64,000 nt of DNA from assembly GCA_963575745.1 (NCBI GenBank), contig CAUYUJ010000903.1, positions 578,001-642,000 of the forward strand, read 5' to 3'. The notes under the pieces were generated by a model. The model had not been told where the DNA came from and did not search any database. It saw only the letters and a program-made list of their open reading frames with translations. The translations under genes were made by a program, and so were the position numbers. Shown in pieces: positions 43,461-54,645 of this stretch. The first letter of the stretch is position 1. Each line of letters starts with the position of its first letter. The DNA comes from Prorocentrum cordatum. Lineage: Eukaryota > Sar > Dinophyceae > Prorocentrales > Prorocentraceae.

Positions 43461-43860
43461 CAAAATCGAGCCCCAGACCCCTCCTCGGAGCCTCCTGGGG
43501 GCCTCCTGGAACCTCCTGGGGCCTCCTGGGGCTTTCTGGACCTTCTGGTACCCCAGACCCCGCCTCGGAGCCTCCTGGAGTTCTCCTGGGCCTGCTGAGG
43601 CCGCCTGGGGCCTCCTGGGGCCTCCTGGGGCTTCAGAACTACATGCACACACAGAGACACAAATCACGCCCAACACATCACACGCTAGACAAACATAACA
43701 TACACACACAACACCGACCACACGCAAAAAGCACGCACCACACAAAGCACACATCACACACACACACACACACAACACTCACAATCCTGGGGCCTCCTGG
43801 AGCCTCTCCTGGTATCCAAGTCGGGCCTCCTGAGGCTTCCTGGGGGGCCCTGGTACACAC
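43461..43860. repeat. CCTGGGGCCTCCTGG array and CA-rich stretch
   Basis: Two blocks of 12-15-bp CCTGGGGCCT words flank 43630-43785, which is CA-rich (ACACACACACACACACACA at about 43755). Confidence 0.85.
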
Positions 43861-44035
43861 ATCGCAAGGTGTGGCAACCCCACTTGCGCTCGAGTGCGAC
43901 TTCGCTGTTGCATGTCACTCCTGCTTCAAACGCCCCTTCAGCTTGTTGTATGAGCCTGGGCACACACGTGCCACTTGTATATATATACACATACATACAT
44001 ACATACATAGAGAGAGAGAGACATGTTCTCGGTGT

Positions 44036-44455
44036 CCTGCCCCTCGTCCTGCTCCCCCCTCCTCCCCCTCCTCCTCCTCCTCCTCCTCCTCCTCCTCCTC
44101 CTGCTCCCCCTCATTCTCCTCATCTTCGTCCTCCTCCTCCTCCCCCCCCTCCTCCTCCTCCTCCTCCTCCTCCTCCTCCTCCTCCTCCTCCTCCAGATCC
44201 TCCTCTTCGCCCCCCTCCTCCTCTTCGTGTTCCTCCTTTTTCGTTTTCCTTCTTCGTTTTCCTCCTCCTCCTCCTCCTCCTCCTCATCGTTCGGTTTCCG
44301 ATCCTCGTCATTTTTCTTCGTTTTCCTCATCCTCTTCATCCTCTTCCTCCTCCTCCTCCTCCGCTTCCTCCCTATTCCAGCCCCAGTATCCCTCCTCCTC
44401 GTCCTCATCGTCCTACTCGTCGTCCTCATCCTCCTCCTCGCCGTCGCAGGGGGAG
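44036..44455. repeat. (CTC)n polypyrimidine tract
   Basis: About 420 bp of CTC/CCT with TTCGTTTTCC interruptions, preceded by ATACATACATACATA and GAGAGAGAGA near 43980-44025. Confidence 0.97.
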
Positions 44456-44819
44456 AAGGAAGAGAAGAGCGAGCTGAGATAACGGCGGCCCTCCCGCCCA
44501 GCCGAGATCCGCGCAGAATCGGCCAACGGACGACGACGATGACGACGACGACGACGAAGACGGCGGCGGCCCCTCATATGGAGCGTGCCCCCCCCCCCCC
44601 CCCTGGAGCTCCACGAGCGTTCCAGGGGCAGAATACGCACGGCGCCCCTCCGCCTATCGCGGCATACCCTTCACACGGATCGTGCCCCAAAGGATTTCGT
44701 TCCACGTACGGCTCTATTGTGAGAGTTCGCATACCGTCTCCCCGCATATTACGACTCGCTCCTCACACAGATCGTGCCCCGATCCACCGACGACCCCGGA
44801 GACAAGGTTTTCATTCCGC
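44456..44819. other. No gene recognised
   Basis: Starts with a GACGACGAC tract (44530-44560) and a C-run (44589-44603). GATCGTGCCCC occurs at about 44677 and 44770, hinting at a diverged ~90-bp two-copy repeat. Confidence 0.35.
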
Positions 44820-45860
44820 CGCCCCGCCCATGTCGGCCCGGGCGTCTTGGAGGCCTCTGAGGACCACGCGACGTGATTATCAGGGGCCTCTTGAAGCCTC
44901 TGCAAAGCCTCTTGGGGGCCTCTCGGTGCCTCTTGGGGGCCACTCGGGAGCTTCTACGGGCTTCGTGGCAGCGTCCTTGGGGGCCTCCCGGAAAGTCTCG
45001 GGGGCATGTTGGGAGCCACTCTCCCCATGATAGTGCCCATCGACCCCTCTTGGCGCCCTCGTGGGTCCGTCTTGGGCCTCCCGTGGAGCTCTTGGGGCTC
45101 AGTTGGGCCATCTTGGGCGCCCCTGGGACCGTCTTGGGGCCCTCTGGGCTCGGTTTGAGGCTCTGTTGAGCTGTCTTGAAGCCTGCTTGGGCCGTTTCGA
45201 GCGCTGTGAACTCCGAGGAAGCGAACATACTGACAATTCACGCTTTCGAAAGAAATGCGAAGAGTTTGGCCTTCTGGGGCCGTCTCGGGGAGCCTCTTGG
45301 AGCCCTGTTGGGATGTGCGGGAAGCCTCTCAGACCTCTTGGGGGCCGTCGGGGGTTTCTTGGGGGGGTTCCTTGGGGGCCGCTCGGGGGCTTCTTGGGAG
45401 CGTCTTGGCTGCATGTTGGGAGCCACAGTCCCTAAGGCAGTGCCCCACGACCCCTGTTGCAAGCTCGTGGGTCCGTCTTGGGCCTCCCGTGGAGCTCTTG
45501 GGGCTCAGTTGGGCCATCTTGGGCGCCCCTGGGACCGTCTTGGGGCCCTCTGGGCTTGCTTTGGGGCTCTGTTGAACTGATTTGAAGCCTCCTTGGGCTG
45601 TTTCGGAAACTGCGAAATCCGAGGAAGCGAACAGGCTAAAAGTTTAGGTGTTCTGAAAAGCCCTCTCGGGGGGCCTCTTGGAGCCCCCTTGGCGTGTCAT
45701 CGGGGCCTGTTGGCCCTCCTTGAGGCCATCTAGACGCGTTCTGGAGCGCCCTCGGGGCATCTTGGGCGGTCTTGAGCCGGTCCTGGCGGCCTCCGGAGCC
45801 GTCCGGGAGCCCTCGGGGCCTCTATTAGGCGCGTCCTGGGCCGTCCTGGGAGATGGGGGA
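44820..45860. repeat. TCTTGG-type units, variant without the usual hook
   Basis: Two near-identical ~370-bp units: GGGTCCGTCTTGGGCCTCCC, GTGGAGCTCTTGGGGCTCAG and GGGACCGTCTTGGGGCCCTC occur at about 45062 and 45470. Tails are at 45205 and 45610, then a third diverged block. Confidence 0.85.
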
Positions 45861-46421
45861 TTGCGGAGAAGCAGGAGCACGATAATCGAGAAGAAGAAGA
45901 TGCAGGAGAACGACGAATCGAAGGAGGTGGAAGAGGGTTGAATAGTGACTTGAAGTGGGAAGGATGATCTCGAAGATATGGGGGAGTGCGGTGTAGGAAG
46001 AGTACGAGAAAGAAGACAATAAGAAGACGATCGAAGGGAGGAGAGCGAGATACAATCCGCAGGAGACGAACAACTGCGAAGAAGACGACAAGGTTGCGGG
46101 AGAACCAAGAGTAAGAGGAGGGGAGGTGCAAGACGAGGAGGATGAATGAGCAAGACTACACGAGCGCTGGTCGGCCCGCGGCGCGCCGACCAGCCGAGTG
46201 AGCGAGCCAGAGGCAGCGCCAGGAGCGGACAACTCCACACTCGAGGCAGCCGGTGGCCGGCAGCAGGCCACGGAGGGGGCACTTCGCCGCCCGAGGGCAT
46301 CCTGGCGGGGGGGAGGCGCAGGGCGACAGGGGAGGGAAGAGACGGCGCGACGCTCAAAGCCAGCAAGCGCTGTCCGATTGTCATCTGCCCCCGTCCTGTG
46401 GGAGATCTTGAAGGGCATCGA
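45861..46421. other. Region 3' of the receptor gene, with a GC hairpin
   Basis: No open gene. Purine-rich 45870-46140, then a perfect 9-bp stem CTGGTCGGC/GCCGACCAG (46167-46175 and 46185-46193) whose 9-nt loop is GC-only, about 230 nt after the receptor stop. It may be 3' UTR. Confidence 0.4.
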
Positions 46422-48002
46422 TTAGCTGAGCTTCTCGAACAGGTGGCTCAGCTTTGCGTTTAAAGCACCGATCTCGGCTGTCAGCGAGCTAATGTCACTG
46501 GCGTCAGCGCCGTTCAGCGGGCGAATGTCACTGCAGGCGTCATTGGGGATCTGATTCGCCACAGGGTGCGATTCCTTCTTTGCTTTGCGGCGGAAATACA
46601 ATATAAACGCGAGGATGGCGCCAAACAAGTGGATGAAGATAGGCCCAAGCATGCTCTCGATCGGGAAACTGTCCGTCTCAGAAAACTTCGAGTCTGGATT
46701 ACCATTCTCGTCGCATCCTTCCACCATCGACCCTCTGTAGAATTTTGCCTCGAGGTCCGCGATCTGACCGTCCTTTTCCAGCTCGAGGAAAAGATCGGCG
46801 AGGGAATCCCTCAAAAGTGCAGTGCACTTTTTGCCAAAATCGTTGCTCTTGACCATCCAGCCACCTTTGAAAGTCGCCAGAGGGAATTCGCCGACTGATC
46901 TCAGCGTGCAACCAGGGTTTAGCTTGTCGTCTTCCTTTGCCAGACGGTATTCGGAAACTGAATCAAGGGCAGCAGCACACTTGCCATCAAGTAAGTTCTT
47001 CATTTTGAGGTCGTGGTCGGAAGCCACTAGCATGTTGTGTGTGTACAGCTTGTGATGAGCTTCTTTCAGGTAGTCCACGTGGATGCCTTCAGTTACGCAC
47101 AACCTACGTCTCCCTCTCGTGCACTCTTGTAAAGTTTCGCACGCGCGGACCTCATCTGCTGCCACCAACACTGCGCGAGATTGGCTGTGTACGCAGCCAA
47201 TAAAATCATGACGAAGAACGTGAAGGTCAACATCAAGACCTTCCCTGCCATCGTACGCGGAGTGAAAGTCCCAACCTGCGTCAGGGTTGTCAAGCCCATT
47301 ACGATGCTCTGCTCAATCTTGTATCCATCCGGATCCTCTGCAGTCCACCCATCGCCCGATTCGTCCCTCTCCAGGAAGAAGTAGGCCAAGGATGTCAACA
47401 AGGCGATAACGAGGAAGAGACCCCAGAGGTCCTTCCAGCGGAACGCTGAAAGTCTTCAGCTTCTCCCAGAAACTGGGGCTCTGAACGGTGCCGTACGTAA
47501 CGGGCGTGATGCTCATGTCTATGTAACCGTATGGCGTTCGGATGCCCGCAGACGCCCGGTCAGGGATGTCGGCCCAATTATCGAGGTTCACGTCAAACTT
47601 CTCCAAACTGCTGGCGAGATACTCCGACCAACTCATGCCAGTGAAAGATGAAGTCGAGACTGAGTACAATGTGTAGGTGAACCCCCCCCGACTTGCCACC
47701 GTGTCGGCTAATTCTTTGTGGAAACCTTTAGCTCGCGTTGGGTCTGTGTTGTTCTCCGGTTCGTCGTACCATGGGAGGTGGTCCCGGGTAGTGACCATGT
47801 TAATGTGCCTGCCCTTCAAGGCATCCCTGAGTTTCAAGGTCCCGTTGTGTATGCTCGCCACTGGACCGCAGAATTCGTTCCGCATGTCCTTAATTGTATT
47901 CATGTCCTTGAAATTCATTGTCAGGTCATGCTCCGCGGCCACCAAAGCATCGTGCAATAGCATCCACAACAAGGCCACCTTGATGATCATAGGCGCCCAC
48001 AT
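46422..48002 (-). pseudogene. Ionotropic glutamate receptor-like channel, two compensating frameshifts
   Basis: ATG at 48002 opens a signal peptide (MWAPMIIKVALLWMLLHDAL). The order is that of an iGluR without the amino-terminal domain: S1 (DNWADIPDRASAG, YIDMSITPVTYGTVQSPSFW), M1 (WGLFLVIALLTSLAYFFLE), pore (MGLTTLTQVGTFTPRTMAGK), M3 (FFVMILLAAYTANLA, the conserved YTANLA gate motif), S2 (CVTEGIHVDYLKEAHHK ... LDSVSEYRLAKED ... WMVKSNDFGKKC), M4 (MLGPIFIHLFGAILAFILYF) and a short cytosolic tail to TAA at 46422. M1-M3 are in the +1 frame between about 47445 and 47175; the outer parts share one frame. Either two indel errors or an early pseudogene. It is intronless, consistent with an mRNA-derived copy. 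Likely a plasma-membrane, ligand-gated cation channel; the ligand is unknown. Confidence 0.85.
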
Positions 48003-48036
48003 TCCGCGAATGACTGACACTCTGGTGCGCAAAAAA

Positions 48037-50220
48037 CATGATGGACCCACGAACCCGGAAAGGGATATAGACATGTGGAGCATGGGCACGTTTTCACGAT
48101 ACCCAACGGGGCAACACCTCACGAAACATCCCACGAGACACCTCACGAAACATCCCACGAGACACCTCACGAAACATTCCGCGAGACACCTCACGAAACA
48201 TTCCAGGAGACACCCCGCGAAACATTCCACGAGACACCCCACGAAACATTCCACGACGACAGGCAACCACTCAACCAAGGCGGTGTGGTCGTGCTGGGGA
48301 GTGGTCGTGCTGGGGTGTGGTCGTGCTGGGGGGTGGTCGTGCTGGGGGGTGGTCGTGCTGGGGGGGTGGTCGTGCTGGGGGGTGGTCGTGCTGGGGCGTG
48401 GTCGTGCTGGGGCGTGGTCGTGCTGGGGCGTGGTCGTGCTGGGGCGTGGTCGTGCTGGGGTGGTCGTGCGGGGGTGTGGTCGTGCTGTGGTAAGGTCGTG
48501 CTGGGGTGCGGTCGTGCTGGGGTGTGGTCTTGCTGGGGTGGGGTCGTGCTGGGGTGTGATCGTGCTGGGGTGGGGTCGTGCTGGGGTGTGTTCGTGCTGG
48601 GGTGTGGTCGTGCTAGGGTGGGGTCGTGCTGGGGTGGGGTCGTGCTGGGGAGTGGTCGTGCTGGGGGAGTGGTCGTGCTGGGGGGTGGTCGTGCTGGGGG
48701 CCGTGGTCCGTGCTGGCGAGGTCGTGCTGGGGAGCGTGTCGTGCTGGGGTAGGGGTCGTGCTGGGGTGTGTCGTGCTGGGGTGTGGTCGTGCGTGGGGTG
48801 TGGTCTGCTGGGTTAGGGTCTGGCGGGTCGGGTCGTGCTGGGGTGAGGTCGGTGCTGGGAATGGTCGTGCTGGGGTGGGGTCGTGCTGGGGTGTGATCGT
48901 GCTGGGGTGGGGTCGTGCTGGGGTGTGGACGTGCTGGGGTGTGGTCGTGCTAGGGTGGGGTCGTGCTGGGGTGGGGTCGTGCTGGGGAGTGGTCGTGCTG
49001 GGGTGTGGTCGTGCTGGGGTGTGGTCATGCTGGGGCGTGGTCGTGCTGGGGTGGGGTCGTGCTGGGGTGGGGTCGTGCTGGGGTGGGTTCGTGCTGGGGT
49101 GCTCCGCACCCGGTGATTTATCGATCGGGTCGTGCTGGGGTGTGGTCGTGCTGGGGTGTGGTCGTGCTGGGGTGTGGTCGTGCTGGGGTGTGGTCGTGCT
49201 CGGGTGGGGTCGTGCTGGGGTGGGGTCGTGCTGGGGCGTGGTCGTGCTGGGGTGTGGTCGTGCTGGGGTGTGGTCGTGCTGGGGGGTGGTCGTGCTGGGG
49301 AGTGGTCGTGCTGGGGGGGTGGTCGTGCTGGGAGGTGGTCGTGCTGGGGCGTGGTCGTGCTGGGGCGTGGTCGTGCTGGGGTGGGGTCGTGCTGGGGTGT
49401 GGTCGTGCTGGGGTGTGGTCGTGCTGGGGTGTGGTCTTGCTGGGGTAGGGTCGTGCTGGGGTCGGGTCGTGCTGGGGTGTGGTCGTGCTGGGGTATGGTC
49501 GTGCTGGGTTGGGGTCGTGCTGGGGTGGGGTCGTGCTGGGGTCTGGTCGTGCTGGGGTGTGGTCGTGCTGGGGTATGGTCGTGCTAGGGTGGGGTCGTGC
49601 ATTTCGCTCGAGACATCCTGCCAAAATTCCAGGAAATCGTACAAAAATATCAGGGAAAAATTCGCCGGCCTCCTTCAAGCAGGCACCGGGGGACTAGTTT
49701 ACAAACTAAAAGAGAACCCTGGGCTCTTGCCCTTTCCGGCGTGCTTGGGTGGGGTCGTGCTTGGGTGGGGTCGTGCTGGGGTGTGGTCGTTCTGGGGTGT
49801 GATCGTGCTGGGGTGTGGTCGTGCTGGGGCGTGGTCGTGCTGGGGTGGGGTCGTGCTGGGGAGTGGTCGTGCTGTGGTGAGGTCGTGCTGGGGTGTGGTC
49901 GTGCTGGGGTGTGGTCTTGCTGGGGTGGGGCCGTAGCGTTTCGCTCGAGACATCCTCAAATTATAATTCGCCGGCCTCAAAAACAAGCGTTTCGCTCGAG
50001 ACATCCTCAAATTTTAATTCGCCGGCGCTCAAAAACAAGCGTTTCGCTCGAGACATCCTCAAATTTTAATTCTCGGGCTCGTTATTTATCATGGAAAAAT
50101 TCGCCGGCCTCCTTCGACCTCGTTATTTATCAGGGAAAAATTCGCCGGCCTCCTTCAAGCAGGCACCGGGGGACTAGTTTACAAACTAAAAGAGAACCCT
50201 GGGCTTAAGCCCTTTCCGGG
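48037..50220. mobile_element. CG composite element, 16-bp satellite cargo (copy E), in receptor 5' leader
   Basis: Head CATGATGGACCCACGAACCC at 48037; 24-bp array; 16-bp satellite 48285-49600 and 49738-49935; an inner partial tail at about 49707-49738 (AGAGAACCCTGGGCTCTTGC), suggesting nested or recombined copies; four GTTTCGCTCGAGACATCCTC motifs; tail ends 50220. It lies between an SL relic and the receptor ATG. Confidence 0.9.
48285..49600. repeat. 16-bp GGTCGTGCTGGGGTGT satellite
   Basis: About 80 copies. 48700-48850 is unusually diverged, with dropped bases (GGTCCGTGCTGGCGAGG, GTGTCGTGCTGGGG), the only part where the 16-bp register breaks repeatedly. Confidence 0.95.
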
Positions 50221-50240
50221 AACAGCTGAATCCAGAATGT

Positions 50241-50262
50241 CTTGAGCCAACATGGCTCCGTA
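50241..50262 (-). promoter_or_regulatory. Decayed spliced-leader relic upstream of the receptor
   Basis: On minus, ACGGAGCCATGTTGGCTCAAG matches the SL at 19 of 22 positions. Twenty nt separate it from CG element E. If the element and one AA are subtracted, it stands 52 nt before the receptor ATG, close to the 55 nt seen for the transporter. Confidence 0.6.
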
Positions 50263-50620
50263 GGAGGCACTGGGTGCCTCTTGACGAGCGCTTGGAATCG
50301 CCACAATCCACTGTGGGTCTCCTTTTAGGGCCACTTGGGCCCTTTGAAGCATTCCTGGGCTTTCCTTAGAAGGCTCTCGGGGTTATCCTGCGTCATCCTG
50401 GGGCTCTCCTGAAAATGTCTGACTTTCTTGAGGTACTTTCGGTACTCGTGATGGCCTCTCCTGGGGCGTCGTGGTGCCATCCTGTGCGATATTGGGGCTG
50501 TCTGTGGGACATCTTAGGGCACGAGGCGTCGATCCGACGTTGAACAAGGGGGCGGAGACAACAGCACTCAGTGACACTGTCGTCTTCACTGTCCTGGGGC
50601 TCTCGAGGGCGCCGGAGAAA
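50263..50620. other. No gene recognised
   Basis: Loose TCTTGG/CCTGGGGCTCTCC-like words to about 50500, then unique sequence ending GCGCCGGAGAAA at the head of element F. Confidence 0.4.
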
Positions 50621-51245
50621 CATGATGGACCCACGAACCCGGAAAGGGATATAGACATGCGCAGCATGGTCACTTTTTCACGATACCCAACTGGGCGACA
50701 CCTCACAAAACATCCCACGAGACACCCCGCGAAACATCCCACGAGACACCTCGCGAAACGTTCCACGAGACACCTCGCGAAACGTTCCACGAGACACCCC
50801 GCGAAACATTCCACGAGACACCCTACGAAACATTCCACGAGACACCCCACGAAACATTCCACGAGACACCCCACGAAACATTCCACGGGGGTGCGACAGG
50901 GTGTGGTCGTGCTGGGGTGTGGTCTTGCTGGGGTGTGGTCGTGCTGGGGGGGTGGTCGTGCTGGGGGGTGGTCGTGCTGGGGCGTGGTCGTGCTGGGGCG
51001 TGGTCGTGCTGGGGCGTGGTCGTGCTGGGGTGCGGTCGTGCTGTGGTGAGGTCGTGCTGGGGTGGTCCGCACCCTGTGATTTAGCACCGCGAGCAACGAC
51101 AGGCAACCACTCAACCAGGACAACCACGAGGAGACGCGTAACGCACGCAACGGTACGGGCGCCACTCATCAAACACACAGGGAGTCCGTGGCTGCATCGG
51201 TTGAGGGGTTGCCTGTCGCCGCCCCCTGGGCGGATCCCCCTCGTA

Positions 51246-51322
<77 letters not shown>

Positions 51323-51690
51323 GGTCGTGCTGGGAGGTGGTCGTGCTGGGGAGTGGTCGTGCTGGGGCGTGGTCGTGCTGGGGCGTGATCGTGCTGGGGG
51401 GTGGTCGTGCTGTGGTGAGGTCGTGCTGGGGTGTGGTCGTGCTGGGGTGTGGTCTTGCTGGGGTGGGGCCGTGCTGGGGTGGGGTCGTGCTGGGGTGGGG
51501 TCCTGCTGGGGTGTGGTCGTGCTGGGGTGTGGTCGTGCTGGGGTGGGGTCGTGCTGGGGTGGGGTAGTGTTGGGGTGTGGTCGTGCTTGTCGTGCTGGGG
51601 TGTGGTCGTGCTGGGGTGTGGTCGTGCTGGGGTGGGGTCGTGCTGGGGTGTGGTCGTGCTGGGGTGTGGTCGTGCTGGGTCTTAGCACCC
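50621..51690. mobile_element. CG composite element, 16-bp satellite cargo (copy F), no tail here
   Basis: Head CATGATGGACCCACGAACCC; the longest 24-bp array (about eight units, 50697-50890); satellite blocks 50895-51062 and 51325-51675 around a unique insert with a GTC microsatellite. No GCCCTTTCCGGG tail follows directly; a tail piece is at 53440-53712. Confidence 0.8.
51240..51322. repeat. (GTC)n microsatellite inside the satellite
   Basis: About 27 GTC triplets merging into GTGGTCGTGCTGGG. Since the satellite contains GGTCGTG, the triplet run may have arisen by slippage from it. Confidence 0.95.
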
Positions 51691-53055
51691 CTGTGACACC
51701 GAGCGCCTCGGGGGAGGGGAAGGCGGGGCGCCCCTATAAACCCCGAAGACCGGCTGTGCAGAGCGCCAGCTGCGGGGCGCCGGCGCCCGCGGGCGACTCG
51801 AGGGCCGCGCCCGGAGGGGGAGGGCTGGGGAGGGGAAGCGAAGGACTCGAGGATTCCCCGGGTCGTTTTTGTTTTCACGGTCGCGGGGCCCGCCCGTGGG
51901 AGCCTCCGTTGAGAAAGCGCGCCGTCACCGTCATCGTCGCTAGGCGGAGGAGGCGGAGGAGGAGGAGGAGGAGGAGGAGGAGGAGGAGGATGAGGAGGGG
52001 GAGGAGGACGGGGGAGATGGGGAGGAGGAAGAGGAGGAGGAAGAGGTGGAGGAGGAGGAGGAGGGGGAGGAAGAGGGGGAGGAGGAGGAGGATAAGTAGG
52101 AGGAGGGCAAGGTGGAGGAGGAGGAGGAGGAGGCCCAGGCCCACTCGAAAGCCCGTTTCTTGTTGATCCGTTCGGGCCAGCCGCTCTCCGTTTGACGTTT
52201 TTTCCGTTCCGCGGGGCTTTGCGCCCCCCAGTGTCGGCTCCAACCCTCGCTCTCTTCCTGCTCGGCGTTGCACCCCCAGGGTCAGCCGACCTCCCCGTTC
52301 GAATCTCCTCCTCCCCGCGCGGCGCAGGCTTGGAGGATCAGGAGGAGGAGGAGGATCAGGAGGAGGATCAGGAGGATCAGGAGGAGGAGGATCAGGAGGA
52401 GGAGGAGGAGGATCAGGAGGAGGAGGATCAGGAGGAGGAGGAGGAGGATCAGGAGGATGGGGGAGGAGGATCAGGAGGAGGAGGAGGAGGAGGAGGAGGA
52501 GAGGGACCTAGGAATGCTGCGGCGCAGGCCTGGGCATTGCACCCCCAGGGCCAGGCCTCGCCCCCGCGTCGTTTGCCCGGCTCTGCCGCTCCTGCTTTCG
52601 CTCCGCGCAGATCTGGGCAGCTGGCTCGACGCCGCGGCACGAAATATGACCCCTTCCCTTGATCTCTCGAGCGAGGGGGGGGAGCAGAGCAGAGCAGCAC
52701 CGATGATCCGATGAAGTACCACAGCCTCGAGCGAGCGCACCCTGAGGGCCCTCAAGGGAAAACAAAAAACGGATCAGGTGTTCGAGAACCACTTTGGGGC
52801 ACGATAGTCTTTGGGGCCCTGCAGGGGAATACCACTGGCCAAGCGAGACCCCCATTTGGGGACACCGCTTGGGGCTCGCCTAGGCACTCCACACTACATA
52901 GCGGGCCGAAGGTGAACGACGAATAAGCTCACCCCGACACAACATAGCGCAGTAGCAGCATAGCTACAGGTCAGGAGGAGGAGGATGTTTTGATTTAGAA
53001 TTGTAAGGCATGGAAAGGGGGCAACAGGTTCACGACGACGACGACGGCGACGATG
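51691..53055. repeat. GC-rich spacer with two (GGA)n tracts
   Basis: GGA-rich at 51948-52140 and 52332-52505 (the second with GGATCA interspersed). A GCAYTGCACCCCCAGGGYCAG word recurs on both sides (about 52266 and 52538). No gene recognised; 52700-53050 is mixed unique sequence. Confidence 0.6.
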
Positions 53056-53146
53056 ATGTTTCCCCCAAGTGTCTCGGGACAGGATCAGTTCGTTGCACGT
53101 GGTGCTCCCCCCCAAATGTCTTGGGACAGGAGCAGTTCGAAAAAGG

Positions 53147-53353
53147 CCCACGTGTTTTCACGCTTGCTCTGGCGCGAAAGGGACCCACATGTTTTCACGC
53201 TTGTTCCGCTCAGGGGCGAAATGGGCCCACGTGTTTTCACGCTTGTTCCGCTCTGAGGCGAAAGGGACCCACGTATTTTCACGCTTGTTCCGCTCAGGGG
53301 CGAAAGAGACCCACGTGTTTTCACGCTTGTTCCACTAGGGGCGAAATGGGCCA
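53147..53353. repeat. 42-bp tandem array, five copies
   Basis: Unit CCCACGTGTTTTCACGCTTG, TTCCGCTCAGGGGCGAAAGG, GA; the first copy is 37 bp. 42 is 14 codons, so plus frames repeat THVFSRLFRSGAKG. A two-copy TGTCTYGGGACAGGAKCAGT repeat lies just upstream (53068-53140). Confidence 0.92.
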
Positions 53354-53439
53354 CGTGTTTTTTCCAGTACGGAAAAACACACGAATTCGTACCCCTGGAA
53401 GAGGGAGAATCGATAGCATCTAAGGAACACATCAAGCGT

Positions 53440-53712
53440 TTGCGGGCATCGAGACTTCCTCCAAACTCTGCGGAGCAAGCGTTTCGCTCGAGACATCCTC
53501 AACGCACGAAAAAGTGGCCCGCACCCTGTGATTTATCGATCGGGATTTCAAAAACAAGCGTTTCGCCTGAGACATCCTCAAATTTTAATCCGCCGGCCTC
53601 CTTCGACCTCGATATTGCTCAGGGAAAGAATCCGCCGGCCTCCTTCAAGTTGGGCACGGGGGGACATTGTTTACATACTAAAAGAGAACCCTGGGCCTTT
53701 GCCCTTTCCGGG
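53440..53712. mobile_element. CG composite element 3' fragment
   Basis: GTTTCGCTCGAGACATCCTC motifs, TGATTTATCGATCGGGATTT, CCGCCGGCCTCCTTCGACCT, tail AGAGAACCCTGGGCCTTTGC, CCTTTCCGGG. It could be the separated tail of copy F (50621) or an independent fragment. Confidence 0.75.
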
Positions 53713-53907
53713 AAAATCGTCACGGGGGGGGGCTCTTGCATGGCACCACAGCGCTCTCCAAGAACTTTAAAGCGACCCAAGATTCAATAAACATTCGTAC
53801 CGGGATACATCGGGGATCTCTGAGATCCGGCGGCCCTCGTGAAAATATCGAGCGCGCTGGCCGATCCAGAGCGTTCCAGATCGCGATGGTCCTGTGTCCA
53901 GCCGACC

Positions 53908-54020
53908 GACCACAAGAAACCTTCCACAAGAAACCCAACCCTGAGACCCCAGCACGTTCATTGATTTTTGGTGTGGGGAAATCACGCTTTCCATAGCAAA
54001 ACCACCGAAACCCAAGACAC
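53908..54020. repeat. Dispersed repeat, copy 2 of 2
   Basis: Partner of 11012-11125. 53713-53907 between it and the element has no recognised gene. Confidence 0.85.
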
Positions 54021-54022
54021 CC

Positions 54023-54645
54023 AGGGCACCCTGGAGGCAAGCAGGGTGTTTCTTGGCATGGGTCTGCACTGTAAGTTGGAGGCAGCCCCAGGGTCTGACC
54101 TGGTTGGGACCCCAGGAAAAAGCCTCGGTGAGGATGGGGGTATGAAGCCAAGCCCGCTCAAAATCGGTCCCGAACCCCTCCCAGGGTCCATCTGGTGCAG
54201 TTGTTCACCCTGTATCTGTTGTTCACTGTCCCAGGGCCCAGAAACAGCCCCCGAAGATCGAAAAGGCAAAACACATGCCCAAACCGACCCAAACCCAGAA
54301 TCTCGAACCTGCTTGCCCTCCTCACTGGCCGGAACCGATGCTGGCTACCTTCGACCCCCACACGGCTCCAACTGATGAGGCAAGCAGGGTACCTCTTGGC
54401 ATGGGCCCCCGCTGTGTTTCCCAGGGGCAGATCCCGGGTGGCGCAGGGGCTCACCGATCGTCCTGCAGCGTCCTGCAGGGGCTCGCCGATCGTGGCGCAG
54501 GGGCTCACCGATCGTCCTGCAGCGCCCTGGCTGGTGCCCCCAGGGGCCGCGCGGGCTCGGGAACGAAGGATTGCAACAAAAACCGAAGGATTGCAACAAA
54601 AACAAAAACCGAAGGATTGCAACAAAAACCGAAGGATTGCAACAA
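54023..54645. repeat. Repeat mosaic ending in a 20-bp array
   Basis: GGCAAGCAGGGTNNCTTGGCATGGG occurs twice (about 54036, 54380; 25-bp word given with gaps). 54120-54345 is the partner of 14690-14935. A GCAGGGGCTCACCGATCGTC word occurs three times (54440-54520). 54565-54645 is an ACCGAAGGATTGCAACAAAA array. Confidence 0.75.

Noticed and set aside
44023-45030. 335-aa plus ORF with long hydrophobic start
   Set aside because: The hydrophobic part is the CTC microsatellite read as poly-Leu; the remainder lacks any motif.
47170-47450. Short introns explaining the receptor frame changes
   Set aside because: No GT/GC/GA-AG pair of suitable length sits at either change, and conserved residues continue right through both points.
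51720-51750. CCCCTATAAACCCC as a TATA promoter
   Set aside because: Dinoflagellate promoters rarely use TATA boxes and no gene follows; a single 6-bp match is uninformative.
52290-52310. GTTCGAATC word as a tRNA T-arm
   Set aside because: No acceptor stem, D-arm or anticodon arm at the right distances; no tRNA or rRNA gene was found anywhere in the window.
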